Shown one piece after another: positions 11,122 to 22,422 of a stretch of DNA of 64,000 nucleotides. The first letter of the stretch is position 1, and each line of letters starts with the position of its first letter. Under the pieces are notes generated by a model. That model did no database searches. It was given only the letters and a program-made list of their open reading frames with translations, and was not told the DNA's origin. This stretch comes from Gymnopus androsaceus JB14. Lineage: Eukaryota > Basidiomycota > Agaricomycetes > Agaricales > Omphalotaceae. Position numbers and translations under genes: made by a program. The DNA is taken from positions 1 to 64,000 of the forward strand of contig ML769639.1 of the NCBI GenBank assembly GCA_009733575.1. Direction: 5' to 3'.

Positions 11122-13037
11122 TATGTCAATGGTCCAGAGAGTTTTCTGGTTTTCAGGTAGGTTTAACTTCTGTTTTTGCTCCTCGATGTATGGAACAAGG
11201 ATTTCGTTCACATACTGATGCATAGTTTCGTGATTAGCCCAATACATATCAGTTCCAGAGAAAACGAATTGAATTCCCACATCCAATGCTGCCTGGTAGT
11301 ATGGCGACTGCTTTGAAGGACACTCCCCACGTAGACTGCCTGAAAGGGTAAAGCCCTGCCGCTTGCTGTTACGCCAACTGTAACAGTAAATGCATGCTTT
11401 TCCTCTGCACCTAGAACCGATACCTGGGATGAACCTGTTTCGGCCCAGGTAAGCTTGTCGCCTGGAGCATAGAGCATCTGGGTCTGGTTGGAATTGATGA
11501 ACAGTTCTGCAGGTATGTTGTACTCCTTGATTTTATAGGCCTTACGGAACGCTGACTGCTTGCATTGATCTTCCCAGTTCTCTGGTAGCTTGTGTGCAGC
11601 ACGAGTCACCTTTCAAATGGACCAATGCATCTGGTGATGGAGCCAGTTCCGTACGAATGAGTCAGATGCACAGAATTTCAAGCCGTCAGAGAATTCACTC
11701 TCCAGAATTTCAGGTGCCAGATCCATGATCATAGCGAGCATTATTCCTCGAGTGGTGATAACAGATATCTGTGCGCCTCCAGCCCGTATTTTCGAGAGCT
11801 TTGCTCTGATGGCTGCGTTGACTTCAGGATAGGCAGCCTACAAGTAATGGTAAGCCTTATTAATTATTATACAATGAAATAAACTCACCAAAATCCCAGA
11901 TTTCCCTTTAGGATTGTACTGAGGGTTGTTGCCATCACCTGCATGTCTTAGGGCCTTATTGCTCCAGCAAGGCAATCGCCCTGTACGGTCAATCCAGCCA
12001 TCAATCGTGGATGCACGGATATGACCGAAAGTCGACAGATGTGCCCTCTGGAGAATCTTGGCTATCTCGGTCGCACTCCAACCTCCCAATTTCACCTGTG
12101 CATCTTTAATTGCCACCCATGCAAATGGCGTGAACCAATTCGTGTAAGTTGCTGGTTGAGGAACAACTGTTTTTGGTCGCCCCTGAGGCTTTTGAGACTT
12201 TTCATGGATTTTCTGTCTGATCTGGCAGGCGGGTCGAGTAAGTTCAACTTCCATTCTCTATAGCTCATCTTCAGTAGGATACTTTTGAAAAGTGAAAGAG
12301 TGTACATACCTTTTGCTTGGTGCCCCCAGGACTGCATTCACCAGCCTGAATTTCACGCTGCTTTTGCAAAGCACGCGACTTCTGCTGCCTCTCCTTTGCC
12401 TCTTGTTTCCGCTTCTCAGCCTTATGACAGTCCTCTTTGGCCTTGATCCAACTATTGTCCTCAGCCGTTTCTCGTAGTGTCTCCCACTCCTCCTGATCCT
12501 GCTTTGCCTTTTCTTCTGGTTTTAGGACTTTCATCCCGAAGTTCAAGATGCTCCATGGCTCCTCGCTGGTGTTATCCAAGGCTTCCCACATTGCTGATGT
12601 GACTTTGGGACGGATTTGGTCACTTGAGGTATCAGCGGTTTCACTGCTGAAAGTGACTTTTATCTCGGAGGGAGTTTTGAGTTTGTGATCTTCCTCCGTA
12701 GGGATTTTGGGAGAGGATTGCGAAGGAGCGTCAGATGATTTGGGAAGTTACGCTGAAACTCCATCCAGACTGGATCAGCAAAAAACCGGTCAAGCACTGT
12801 ATCAGTAAGGGTGTTGTCTTCCTGTTTTTCATCTGATTGAATCTTGCCGAATGTGGTTTTGGTGCAGATAATATCGGAATCAGAATCACTGGAGTCATAG
12901 TCGTCCCCAAAAAATTTTTCACAAAGGGTTTCAGTCGCCTAACAGTAAATGTGTGCAATCTCGTTTATTAATTTGATAGTAATGAGACATACCAGATGAA
13001 GACAGTGTCCAACGATACCCTCAAACATTGTCATTCT

Positions 13038-14181
13038 TTAAATAGCAACCTGATTAGATGTGACTAGAGGCATTGTGTTCGGGAGTGCAAAATGAGCCAA
13101 TGCATTGCTAGCCAATGGACCGCATGAGCACCCATCATTCTGTTGTGTCACTGGGAGCTGCTCGAGTAGGAATATGGATGGAGTGTGTGCTTGTTGCCAT
13201 TTTGAGTAAGCATCTGACAACTGAGGTGGCATTTCTGCATTCTGATGTTCTCCCTGCAGAGAATCACCATAAAGCAGTTGACACTGGTTCTCCATCTACC
13301 ACAAGTGGAGCCCAATGATCAATCCCTTCAGCTTCTCCCTGGGCTGGCAACTTCCCTAGGTGAACCACTGTAAGCAGAACCTTTCCCTGCTGAAAGACCT
13401 GTTCACCAATTTCCCTCAACCAGTGCCATTCAGAATGACTGTTGTATTGTTCAATGTCCATGGCGGCCTCGATAATCTTCCCCGAGAGGTCTACTGACTT
13501 GACCAGGAACTTCTTCCCCTCCTCTCCAGTCTGCTCAATACTGGCTCGTAGAACTGTGAGTGTATTATCCACAATAGTACCACTAAACCAATTCCCTCCA
13601 AGAAGACGCCAGAGCTCATGAACCGGCTGTGCATCATCAAAACCTGACTTCTTCAATGACCATGGCACCATTCCCATCCACATGTATGTAGACTTTATGA
13701 CGTTGTCAAAGCTAGCATGGTGCTTGCTTTGGGTAAGTTGTGTCAACCATTTGTCCACGCCTATCCATGGGATCTGATGTTTCTGACGGTGTAGGAGGAT
13801 CTTTGACCACAGTGGAACTATCCAAAGTGGGAATCTGGTCAACTTGCCAGCTACGTGGGCATATTTTACGGATCGAGCTCCGTTTGCAGCCATATCTCGA
13901 GCAAGCGCCTCAAGCTTTGGAATGTCAGTTGCAGGGGGAAGGGGAAAGCGACGGATTTGGTCAAGATAAAGTGGATTCATTGCGACAGGTTCTTCATTGG
14001 AGAAGAACTGTTTGTAGGATATGGCAAGTTTCGTTGGAGTGATAGGAGGAAGTGCTTGTTGAAGCATTTGTAGGACTGTAGCATCTGTGTCAGGTAGGAT
14101 CGACACATTCTCGGGCAATCGGAATAGTTTTTTAAGAGTCTTTCGTTGATTTTTCGAAAGGTCTAGCCAGGTTTTGGCCAT
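13038..14181 (-). CDS. Ulp1-type (C48) cysteine protease domain of the transposon
   Basis: Ulp1 peptidases remove SUMO-like modifiers; in fungal transposons they occur as accessory or fused domains. The start at 14181 opens with MAKTWLDLSKNQRK. An N-terminal helical region of about 120 residues comes first. Catalytic motifs follow: DHW (His) near 13,315, YGDSL (Asp) near 13,270, and QQNDGCSCGP (oxyanion Gln and nucleophile Cys) near 13,125. All four residues look intact. A frame change or short intron lies near 13,270-13,295 between the DHW and YGDSL parts. The next exon appears to run into the transposase part of the same transcript through an intron near 12,950-13,000, so this may be the N-terminus of a fusion protein rather than a separate gene. 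Target unknown. Confidence 0.75.
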
Positions 14182-14441
14182 AGTAAATGTGAAGAATAGT
14201 AAATTGGAATTCTCGCTGCTGATCAGATTACACAATGTACTTAGATTGTAACATACACAAATAAACCAATTGAGCGCTCAACCCAATCAAGCTTTTAATC
14301 CAGCGCTTAGCATTTCAGGGCTTCGCAAATTATACGAAAAAATCTCGGTGTCACAGGTTGCACCCCATGGCTACGAAAAAAAATATTCGTACAATTTGTC
14401 ACAGTCACACCCCCTTACGAAGTGCTCGAAATGGGACAGTA

Positions 14442-15166
14442 AGAATGAATGAGAATTGCAACTTTTCTTTGCCAAAAGTGCATTACTGGTGCATCAATAG
14501 TATGCTCATCTGGAACTAACTGAGAAAATCTGAACATTATCAAAGTAATACCCTGAGGACCCCCGCCCGTGCCGTAGGCATGGGTCAAGCTAAGCTTGTC
14601 ATCTACTGATGACATGTGATGGGCAGAGGCTGACCAAATTATTAAGTACATTGACAGGGATAATAATCCCACCTGTGGGTGCGGAGAATACACATGAGAA
14701 CCCGCTTGAAGAAGCCGGGGGCATGTCAGACATAGACGATAAACCTGCAGGGGCAAGGCCCAAGCCCTCGCGACTGAGTTCTGTGAAAGTTGGTGCATCA
14801 ATAATACGATTTGGTTAAACAGTAGAGTGAGTACATGGATGAGTGCAGTTAGTACATGAACGAGTGCAGTTAGGAAGTAATAGTTGTTGGGATATGTAAT
14901 CTGGAGCTACAGCTGGTATTGTAGAAGACAGTGGTAATGAGAATGGTAGTGGATCATAATGCAAGGTGATTGGGAAAAGGGACACTTGGTCTACAATGGG
15001 TCAGCATAGAGGTGGGAGCGGTAATTTTCCTGCATATGAGTAGATAGACTTCAAACTACTTCAAATGACAACGTTTGTTTCGCTGACTGGTTCCCTCCTC
15101 TGCTGAGGTTGTACGCTGACTGAGCTCGCTCGTTACTCAATATATCATACACGGTTAATTAAATGG
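14442..15166. other. Gene-free stretch between the Ulp1 element and the UGT gene
   Basis: No supported gene. The words GTACATGRAYGAGTGCAGTTAG are nearly duplicated at 14,833-14,870. This stretch is the downstream flank of the minus-strand UGT gene. Confidence 0.4.
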
Positions 15167-17256
15167 TTATAGCTTTGCACTTGCGTTGGTCATAAATTCA
15201 GAAAATCCTTCCATCGCTCGGTGTGCGGTTCCATTGCGATACTCCTCCTTCATCGCCTTACTGAAAGCAATAACCCTCTCTCTCATCTTGTCTCCATCTT
15301 CACTCCGCATTAATTTCCATACATCCTTCATCTCCTGCTCTATTGCCTCTGATGTTCCGTGGACTGCTGGACCGCGATGTGCCCGTCGTCCAATGGATTC
15401 ACCATTTCGCACTTGGATGAGCTCATACGCGAGTTTCAGCCCGACGGAAAGTTGATTCCTAGGATAATAATATTTAGCATACCTACGTTCGATGCATGCG
15501 AAAATCTTACGCGATGAGGGGCTGGTCTACAGTCAAGGGCCACAACACCATAGGGACTTCATTCATAAACGCCTCATAGGTTGAGTTATAGCCGGCATGA
15601 CACTGGGGAATAGATTCAGACGACAGGCGAATCGAAGGAAGTATTACTTACCAGAAACCAGCCCGTCCCTTCGTGCTTCAATACTGCTTGTTGGGGCACA
15701 AACCCAGCTAATAACCCACGCCCAGATTTTTCAATTTTCTCGCGATGTTCTAGGGTCAGCATTTTGCTTCCACTAGCAAATAGGAAGGGTAGCGGTGGAT
15801 CAGCGGCAAGTATCGTCTTGACTAGGGAGTCAAAGAGACGGGGAGCATGTAGATGAGCAAAGGTGCCGAAACTAATGTAAAGGACACTGTTGGCCCCGTA
15901 GCACTTGTGCATGTCATTCAAGAACGACAGGACTCGGTCGTCCTCGGGTGAGAGGACCTGAACTTGGGCAGGTATTCCTCTGTTCCACCATATCTCGGGA
16001 TATTGAGGGCTGAAACGACACCCTTGAGTGGGATTTCCAGAAAAAATAATGGTATCCGTACCCTATGTGGAAGAAACGGTGTTCGGGTGACGTTCGTTTC
16101 ATCTCTTCCACCTCCCCCGGTTCCATCAGTGGACTTGTATGGATTATGAAGCCGTTTACTCGCGACATGGAATTCGCGATGGATAGAGCTATACCGTTAC
16201 GTTCCTGAGGTGAAGTATCACCAGTTACAAACACAAGCGAGTCCATCTGCGGATCTATTACAAGGTTAAGAGATGCCTTGCCAGCTTTAGGATGCACGCA
16301 CTCAGCTCATCTGTATGGAAAGAAAAATATTCAATAGCATGTAGCAGCTTACAAGTGTCAAATTTTCTTACAATTATACATCGGCGGAAGGGAGGTCGTT
16401 TGAACGACATTGGAAGCTTTCAAGCAGATCTGCGACAACCAGTTCGAATCGAAAAATCATCAAGCATCGATGGCGTACCTTGTGCGCAATTTCATCAACA
16501 TTCATATCCCCATGGAGCCCACTAGTCGCTTGCATCTCTGCCTCATGGTAGATATGCTTCCAATATGTTTCGGGATATTCGTCTTTGCGTATGAAATACC
16601 TAACAGGGCGATTGAAGATAGTAAGTGTGCATATAGCCAAAAGCAAATAGACCTTACAGGTTGAGCATAGCTGCATTCATTGGCGAGTAGCTTAAAACTG
16701 GTATCTCTTCGCGTTTAATGGCATCCAAGATTCCAACTACTACAGGTAGAGCCACAATCTAGTCGAAAATCTATAAGCACAAGGCACACAGCCAGAAAAA
16801 AATACTAACATCTACGACCATCAAGGCGGGTCGAAGTTTGAAGGGTGAAAGACTCTGAGAGTCAGTCGAAAAGAGCTCTCCCAGAAGCTCCGGAAGTAAG
16901 CTGATCATCGTCAGAATCTGGTCCCCCATCGAGTCCAGTTCACCCTGTCCCAGTAGTTTTAGATTGAGCCGCGAACGAGGTCCATCCTTAAGTCCATACA
17001 GTGTCATCTCCCGTTCAAAGGGAGGGGTGAAATCTGGAGAGCTCGTTCCAGCGGTGACATACGTCACATAGAGCTCGGGTACATCACGAGAAGATTCATC
17101 GAGAAGGTGAACATTGGTCGTAAATGCCCAAACAGCGGAGAAGAAACTACGAGGAAGTGGGTAGGTGCCATATTTTGTTCGAAAATCAAGCCAAGTTGCA
17201 TGCATATTTATTACACGTACTAGGTGAAGTAGTGCTGAAGTACTCGGTCGCCACAT
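15167..17256 (-). CDS. UDP-glycosyltransferase, GT1 family
   Basis: Likely transfers a sugar from a UDP-sugar to a small lipophilic acceptor. Multi-exon, with readable GT-AG introns. The acceptor half includes ALPVVVGILDAIKREEIPVL (about 16,690-16,755) and an LPPMYN segment (about 16,390), as in other fungal UGTs. The donor half includes YISFGTFAHLHAPRLF (about 15,830-15,880), GFVPQQAVLKHEGTGWFL (about 15,655-15,710), then after an intron CHAGYNSTYEAF and PMVLWPL (about 15,540-15,600), which is the PSPG-like donor-binding region. The stop is at 15167. The start at 17256 is the first ATG of the frame; the usual fungal N-terminal strand-helix motif is not obvious, so the first exon may be missed or lost. 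Next upstream on the same strand is the FG-GAP protein gene, about 430 bp away. No disabling stop was seen in the exons read. Confidence 0.8.
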
Positions 17257-17682
17257 GTATTCAGGTATGCTTTACAGGTTACTAATAACGTACTAGGTTT
17301 TTCGTGTCCGTTCCAGCAGCTTCCAGTTTAAATTGAATACGATTCCGAACTTGAAAGCGAGTAATCGGCGACCTACTACTGCAGTGTCCGACTGTCTGAG
17401 TTTCGGGAAGTGATACCTATGTAACATTCGAAAGTGATCAACTCCAATTTATGAATCTGCGCCACCATTATACTACCTCAAAATCCCAACCAATCAACTA
17501 CGATGCACACGGGAAAATGGGTCAGATTAAATCTACAGATATATAGACGAGTTCAAGTACTTGATAGTATACATTCCAAAGCTACAGTTATAAGGCATCG
17601 AAATTAATATGATGCGACGCTCGCCTTCTTTCTAGCTCGTCCTCTCTCTACATAAAGTGTATTAGTTCACTGTGAGAGGCTT

Positions 17683-20212
17683 CTAATAAAATGAACACCT
17701 GCCTTCTCGTTCAGATGAAAGCACAAGTACAATAACGGCCAATAACGCCGTGCCTGCCACAACTGTGACAGTGACCCATGGAATCCATTCTCCTGGCCGT
17801 AGGAAAAGTTCCCGTTTCCATGCTTCACCTTCGATGGAGGAAGGTAGAATGACAACTTTCGAATTAGGGATGACTCCCTCCATGTTGATGTAGTGGTCCG
17901 GAAGATGTATAGTGGAACCGACAAAGAGGTTCTCGATGTAGTTGTTTGTACGTCCGAGGCCGAAAAACGAGTAGGGCGATTGTAAAGAATGATACGACGT
18001 TTGAGGCAGTTGTCCAACTATCTCGCAAGGCAAAGTAAGTGGCGAAGGATCTTTCAGGTAGGAATTAATTTACCTTGGGCTGCCGAACGACGTCCAGATG
18101 TGTCAAGCACAGTGTACTTGTACGATGCTCCAGAATAGCTGACACCAAACGGCTAAACAACAGTTACTCCGAGGTCGATGTCTCAACAGGTAGAACTTAC
18201 ATGATACTTTCCCCCGTCTTCAGTGTAGCACCAATCATTGTTGCAGGCACCATTTAGCACTATATATAGTTATATGTTATTAGAAAGAAAATACCTAAAC
18301 AGTCAAGAGGGCGTACCAATAGCTTTGAGGAAGAACGCGTCGTAGTAGAAATTGTTTTGCACAAACAGGATGTTACTTGAGCCAGTTCGTTGAACCATAA
18401 GGTCAAGGGTGCCCTGAGTGAAATGTCAGTATGAACAGGCAGATCCAGGGTGAGGAAACTGACATCTTCATCCATATCCACGAACGAGATGCCTCGGGCA
18501 TCTTTCACAGCCTCGAGACTTTTCACACCTTTCGTGGCCACTTGCCATCCCCGTTTCCCATTGCCGGATTGATCACAACCTGCTATTCCGTGCGAGCAAG
18601 GCACAGAATAAATCATCTTTGGCGTCCGACCTTGGGAGCTAGAAACGATGAGCAGTATATCCGGAAACCCGTCGAGGTTGACATCCCCTAAAGTGAGGGA
18701 AAGCGGTATCGAAGGGGAGAATGATGTATCTTGAACAAGCAATGAAGGCGTAGGCCCTTCCGGGAATAGAGCAGAGAGCGGAAAACGGACAAGACCGTCG
18801 GAAAAGTCGTATTTGAAATTAGAATCTGCGATGCAAAGGTTATCTGGCGGTCGACATGTGAGAACACCCTTTGAGACCGAGGGCTCAGTTGTTGCACAAA
18901 GAGGAAGTTGCTGGTTGAAAGCAATGTTGATGTAGCAGTCCAAACCTGCACCTGAGCTTGAGACAGAGCTACAAGTAGGGAAAACCATGTCTATGGTGCC
19001 GTCGCGGTCTTGAGAAGAAATAAGCCGCGCAAAATATGTAGGGTGAACATTACGCACCAATATCGGCAAACGTTATGGATTGAACGCCAGGTGGAAGGTC
19101 GCCTTGCTGGGCAAGCGTAAATCCACTGTCCTTGTTGTTAATCCATATCTGAAAATGCTTGATGCCATTGCCGTTATCGCAAACGAGAAATACGTCTGAG
19201 GAAGAATTGAAGTGAAATCTGTAGAATAGCAGACGGACGAACCTGCGAGGCAGTCTCCGTCCAAATCTATCACCGCATTACTGTGAGGATTTGAAAGAGT
19301 GCATTGAGATCCATGAAAGGGAGAAATCGTTCTGGTATTCGGCGTTAGCAGTGGGACAGCAGTAGTAAGCTATGTCGGGACGCACACTTCAAACAACGGA
19401 GAATATGCCTGGGACGCGTTCCAAACATTTTTCCACATCTGAAAGGGCGCAGTTGAGCTATGCTGTGATGAAGGTGTCATTCCTAGGAGATCAATCTTCA
19501 TGTCACCGTTTAGGTCGAGAGGTATCGGTTGGGAAAGGGAGGAAGAAGTGAGAGAGAATGGGTTCGTGACATCTAGAGAGTAGTTGGGATTGAGAGCTTC
19601 GTTATTGTAAATGATTCGCACCGAAACCACCCGCAGTTAGGGAAGGATATACTGATAGATCCAAAGGACCTGAAGACAGAGCACCGCTCATTACAAGTAG
19701 GTCCAGCTTTCCAGAATGAGTAAAGTCGCCCGGAACTACGTTGTAGACGTTGCTCGGATGTGTGAAAGAAGAAGATTTCTGGAAAATATATTCCTCTAAA
19801 TGTCAAATATTAGCTACGAACAATACTGAAGAGCATTCCTCGCACCGTGATTCCACAAATAAACAGACAGTGTGCGCTGGTCATCTCCAAGCATCAGCGC
19901 ATCTAAGCTTGGAACCGTTATTTATTAGAGCTTGAGAACCAAACAAAACAATCACAATTGGTCGCCATTGAAGTCTCCGAAAGCAATCACCCTTCCAGGA
20001 CCTAAGCCCATTGAACCAGCGTTCACAAGCGAATTCCCGCTGAATCTCTTGGGTTCAAAAGGCCAAATAGCATATCCAATAGAAGGTAAAGCCAGAAGAA
20101 GGAAATATAAGGAAGATTTACATAGCGCATAATGGGCGAGAAGGAAGAAGGTCACTGCCACACAGGCGCCTACGCGACCTACAGCTAGCTCAGCGCCTAT
20201 CACTGCCATCAC
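17683..20212 (-). CDS. ITFG1/TIP-like FG-GAP repeat membrane protein
   Basis: Resembles the T-cell immunomodulatory protein family (ITFG1), single-pass membrane proteins with an extracellular integrin-like beta propeller. Function in fungi is unclear. The start at 20212 (MMAVIGAELAVGRVGA) gives a hydrophobic N-terminus. FG-GAP-type Ca-binding loops are seen as FGDFNGDQL (about 19,960), PGDFTHSGKLDLL (about 19,700), LDLNGDMKIDLLG (about 19,500), DRDGTIDMVF (about 19,000), LGDVNLDGFPDILL (about 18,660) and VDMDEDV (about 18,460). The C-terminal exons (18,033-17,683) include SPYSFFGLGRTNNYIE and end with a transmembrane helix WVTVTVVAGTALLAVIVLVL and a short basic tail. About ten exons with GT-AG borders. 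No break was noticed. It looks like a genuine host gene. Confidence 0.85.
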
Positions 20213-20272
20213 TTTATCGACTCCTCTCCTTTCCTTTTACCAGCTGAGCCCAGACACAGATCTTGTATACAA

Positions 20273-20821
20273 AAATGATTACAATTGTAGGTTTTACTTT
20301 ATTCTACAAATTATTACAGTTGTAAATACCATTAATTACTATTATATCACTAGTACTGTATTCGGCGCGCAAACTTTGGGCCTGCCTCCGCTTCCCTCCC
20401 CTCCCTCGCTGCACTCGGGGGTCCCCCGGGCCGGGAAGTCATCGGCAGGCACTCTAAAGCCTCATTTGCGCTTATTTTGATAGGCGGAAACCCCTAACCG
20501 CTAACCCAGGATGTTTGGCAATGCCGGACTAGCTCTCTTATGCGGGCGAATCCTAACGAGAGCTAGCCACAGCATTGCATAGAAATAAAAATACAAAATA
20601 CTTAAAATTGTACACATCAATGATTCGAACACTCATTGACAGGTATGTAATGCATCACACATGGCTAATTTGGTAGGTGAGAATACCGCTTTACCATCAG
20701 GCGCATGTAAATTCCATAATGTAATTTAACTACATTACATCACCATTGTTAGGCTGTATTTAGGTGTATTACAAACTCTAGTAATTTGTAGAATAAGTTA
20801 AAACCGACAATTGTCATCATT
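20273..20821. mobile_element. Non-autonomous TIR element of about 550 bp
   Basis: The left end 20,273-20,325 and right end 20,768-20,821 are inverted repeats of about 50 bp (AAATGAT-T/G-ACAATTGT outward, sharing TTATTCTACAAATTA). No coding potential. The core includes a GC-rich block with CCCCCGGGCCGGGAAG near 20,430. A pol-III-like promoter pair lies on the minus strand. No clear target duplication was found. Confidence 0.75.
20620..20715 (-). ncRNA. tRNA-like pol III promoter (A and B boxes), SINE-like
   Basis: Read on the minus strand, TGGTAAAGCGG near 20,695 resembles an A box. GTTCGAATC near 20,630 matches the B box (GGTTCGANTCC). Spacing of about 60 bp is longer than in a plain tRNA. 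No complete cloverleaf could be drawn, so this is a tRNA-derived sequence or chance, not a tRNA gene. Confidence 0.3.
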
Positions 20822-21429
20822 TGTCAACAAGACTGGTGTCGTAGGTTGGCCAGCTGTATGATCCAGCTTTGTCTCTGCGTGTGTATATTATAGCTACCCA
20901 CACGCACGGAGCTAAAGCCCAGCCTAACCCAACTCAACTAGTCATCCACATTATTTCTTATTACATTTATCCTACTTACTCGGAACTAGCCACAGTCTGG
21001 CTTACCAGCAAAACCAAAGACCACTCAGAATAATCTGGACTCGGACATTGTTGTAGGCTGCTATTGAGTCATTTTTTAGAGTCATTTAGACTTTTGTGGT
21101 AGATTTAGCAGGATAAAGGAGTAAGATGTCAGCGAAACTATTGAAATTGTCCGATGTGGGTGAAATTCACTGAAAAGTTCTTGCACCTGTAAAGATGTGT
21201 ATTGGCAGTGTTTCTCCTCAGATTTTTGGTTCAGGGTATGTTGTGATAAGCATAGAGTATATTGTATACAGGTGAGTAGGCAAATGGTATGATATAAGGA
21301 GATGAAATCAAAATTCACTGTAAAACGTCTCAAAATTCCCCGGCATATCCAGCAAAATTTGCCAGTGCTCAACCTGCCTAGTGTCTTTCTGATGTATTTA
21401 CCTATGCTAGGCGGCACACAGGAGCAATA
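20822..21429. other. Gene-free stretch
   Basis: No supported gene. AT-rich sequence upstream of the displaced acyltransferase fragment; the N-terminal part of that gene copy is not here. Confidence 0.4.
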
Positions 21430-22031
21430 CCAAAGACCATGGCTACTTGGGAATATCCATAATGTCATTTCGAATAACTCTTGCTCCCATCAATTCGGCA
21501 TTTGCAAACTATCCACAAACTTTAGTGCTTCCATCGGTTTTCCAAAGTCCTACCGTACCAGCATCATCTCTTCTTGAGCTCGCTCTGCTTCATTGTTGCT
21601 CAATCCAAGAAAATCATACAATACAATACTTTTGAGCTTGGACTAAGGTCCTCAGCAGTGCTCCAAAAAATGCCACTTCAATTTGGAGGATTAAATGCAT
21701 GATTACAATGCTCTTGATTCACACAATGGAACAGCCCATGTGGGTTTACTCCAACTCGTCAGCTGCAGGAATGGACCAGATTGTCCTTGATCCAATTCAG
21801 CTGGAGATGGTTTTTACTTGTACTTACTCTAGGACTGATTCCTTGCAGAAATTGCGCGCGTCCACACCATTTATTGAGACATACACATTGCGTAATGGAG
21901 GAACTGTATTCAATATCAAGAACATGGATGATCAATGGTGGGATGCTCTTAAGGCGGAGTGGGCCTCTCTCAGAAATGGGAATGGTCCGGATGCTGCTAA
22001 TGAAGCTCGCGCAGGAGGTATGGTCATATAA
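21430..22031 (+). pseudogene. BAHD-like acyltransferase, C-terminal fragment (copy 2a)
   Basis: Homologous to the C-terminal half of the acyltransferase at 3.5-5.1 kb. A segment with FRITLAPINSAFANYP (about 21,460-21,510) matches FRQTLAPFNSVFENYP of copy 1. The last exon (about 21,699-22,031) has WVYSNSSAAGMDQ and TYTLRNGGTVF, and ends AGGMVI at 22031. No N-terminal half precedes it. The N-terminal half of a copy lies downstream (22,423-23,345), so the gene order is permuted. It is a remnant of a tandem duplication or rearrangement. Confidence 0.7.
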
Positions 22032-22422
22032 ATGTATTCTAAGTATCATTTGGCACAGTGGGTATTGAGGTATTGAATAATATTCCAGTTCTATTTGCAA
22101 CAACTTGAAAGACAGGAGGTGCAAATGTGTCGATACAAGATAATATCCTTCAAGGCTTCAATCCAGTTTGTATCAGTCTAAGTTTTCATTGAATGTTCAA
22201 CTTCCAAGTCCATTTTGCAAGCTTCCTCCTGTTCCAAACTGGGTAAAACTGCCAGTTCAAGCAATACATAGGCTATGATCATGTTCAGACTGTCATCATT
22301 ACTGGTATGTTGATTTACTATCATTAGTTTGGACTAGAATACCTTGTCAAACTGGGAGCCAAACTTGTATTTGATGTTCTCAAGTCATAAGGCCAAGTAT
22401 TCTTAATTTCTCTCTTCATACA

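Larger units (their letters stand above)
8753..12960 (-). pseudogene. DDE transposase of the Ulp1 element, split by an insertion
   Basis: Continuation of the Ulp1 transcript. Exons: an acidic linker (about 12,950-12,660), a charged coiled coil (12,591-12,350), a DNA-binding region ending near 11,880, then the catalytic core. The core has INSNQTQMLYAPG near 11,480 (this family usually has D where N stands), a WTIDI segment ending at 11,124 and a WAVHHSKEF segment at about 9,500-9,535 (second D), and TSVGQPCDVG near 9,420 (third D). An intron with GTAAGT follows near 9,214, and the acidic C-terminus ends at 8753. The catalytic core is interrupted exactly between WTIDI and WAVHH by another transposon, and the first acidic residue appears lost, so it is inactive. 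Confidence 0.8.
8410..14439. mobile_element. TA-flanked DNA transposon carrying Ulp1 protease and DDE transposase
   Basis: Inverted ends CTGTCCCATTTC-A/G-AGCACTT (8410 side and 14439 side) match over about 26 bp with two mismatches, and each end is flanked by TA (8408-8409 and 14440-14441). The 6,030-bp span contains, all on the minus strand, a Ulp1-type cysteine protease region (about 14,181-13,038) followed by a DDE transposase region (about 12,950-8,753). A complete second transposon of 1,585 bp is inserted at 9,537-11,121, so the original element was about 4.4 kb. The two TIR mismatches read as TCG-to-TTG and CGA-to-CAA changes, which fits C-to-T decay. Confidence 0.85.
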
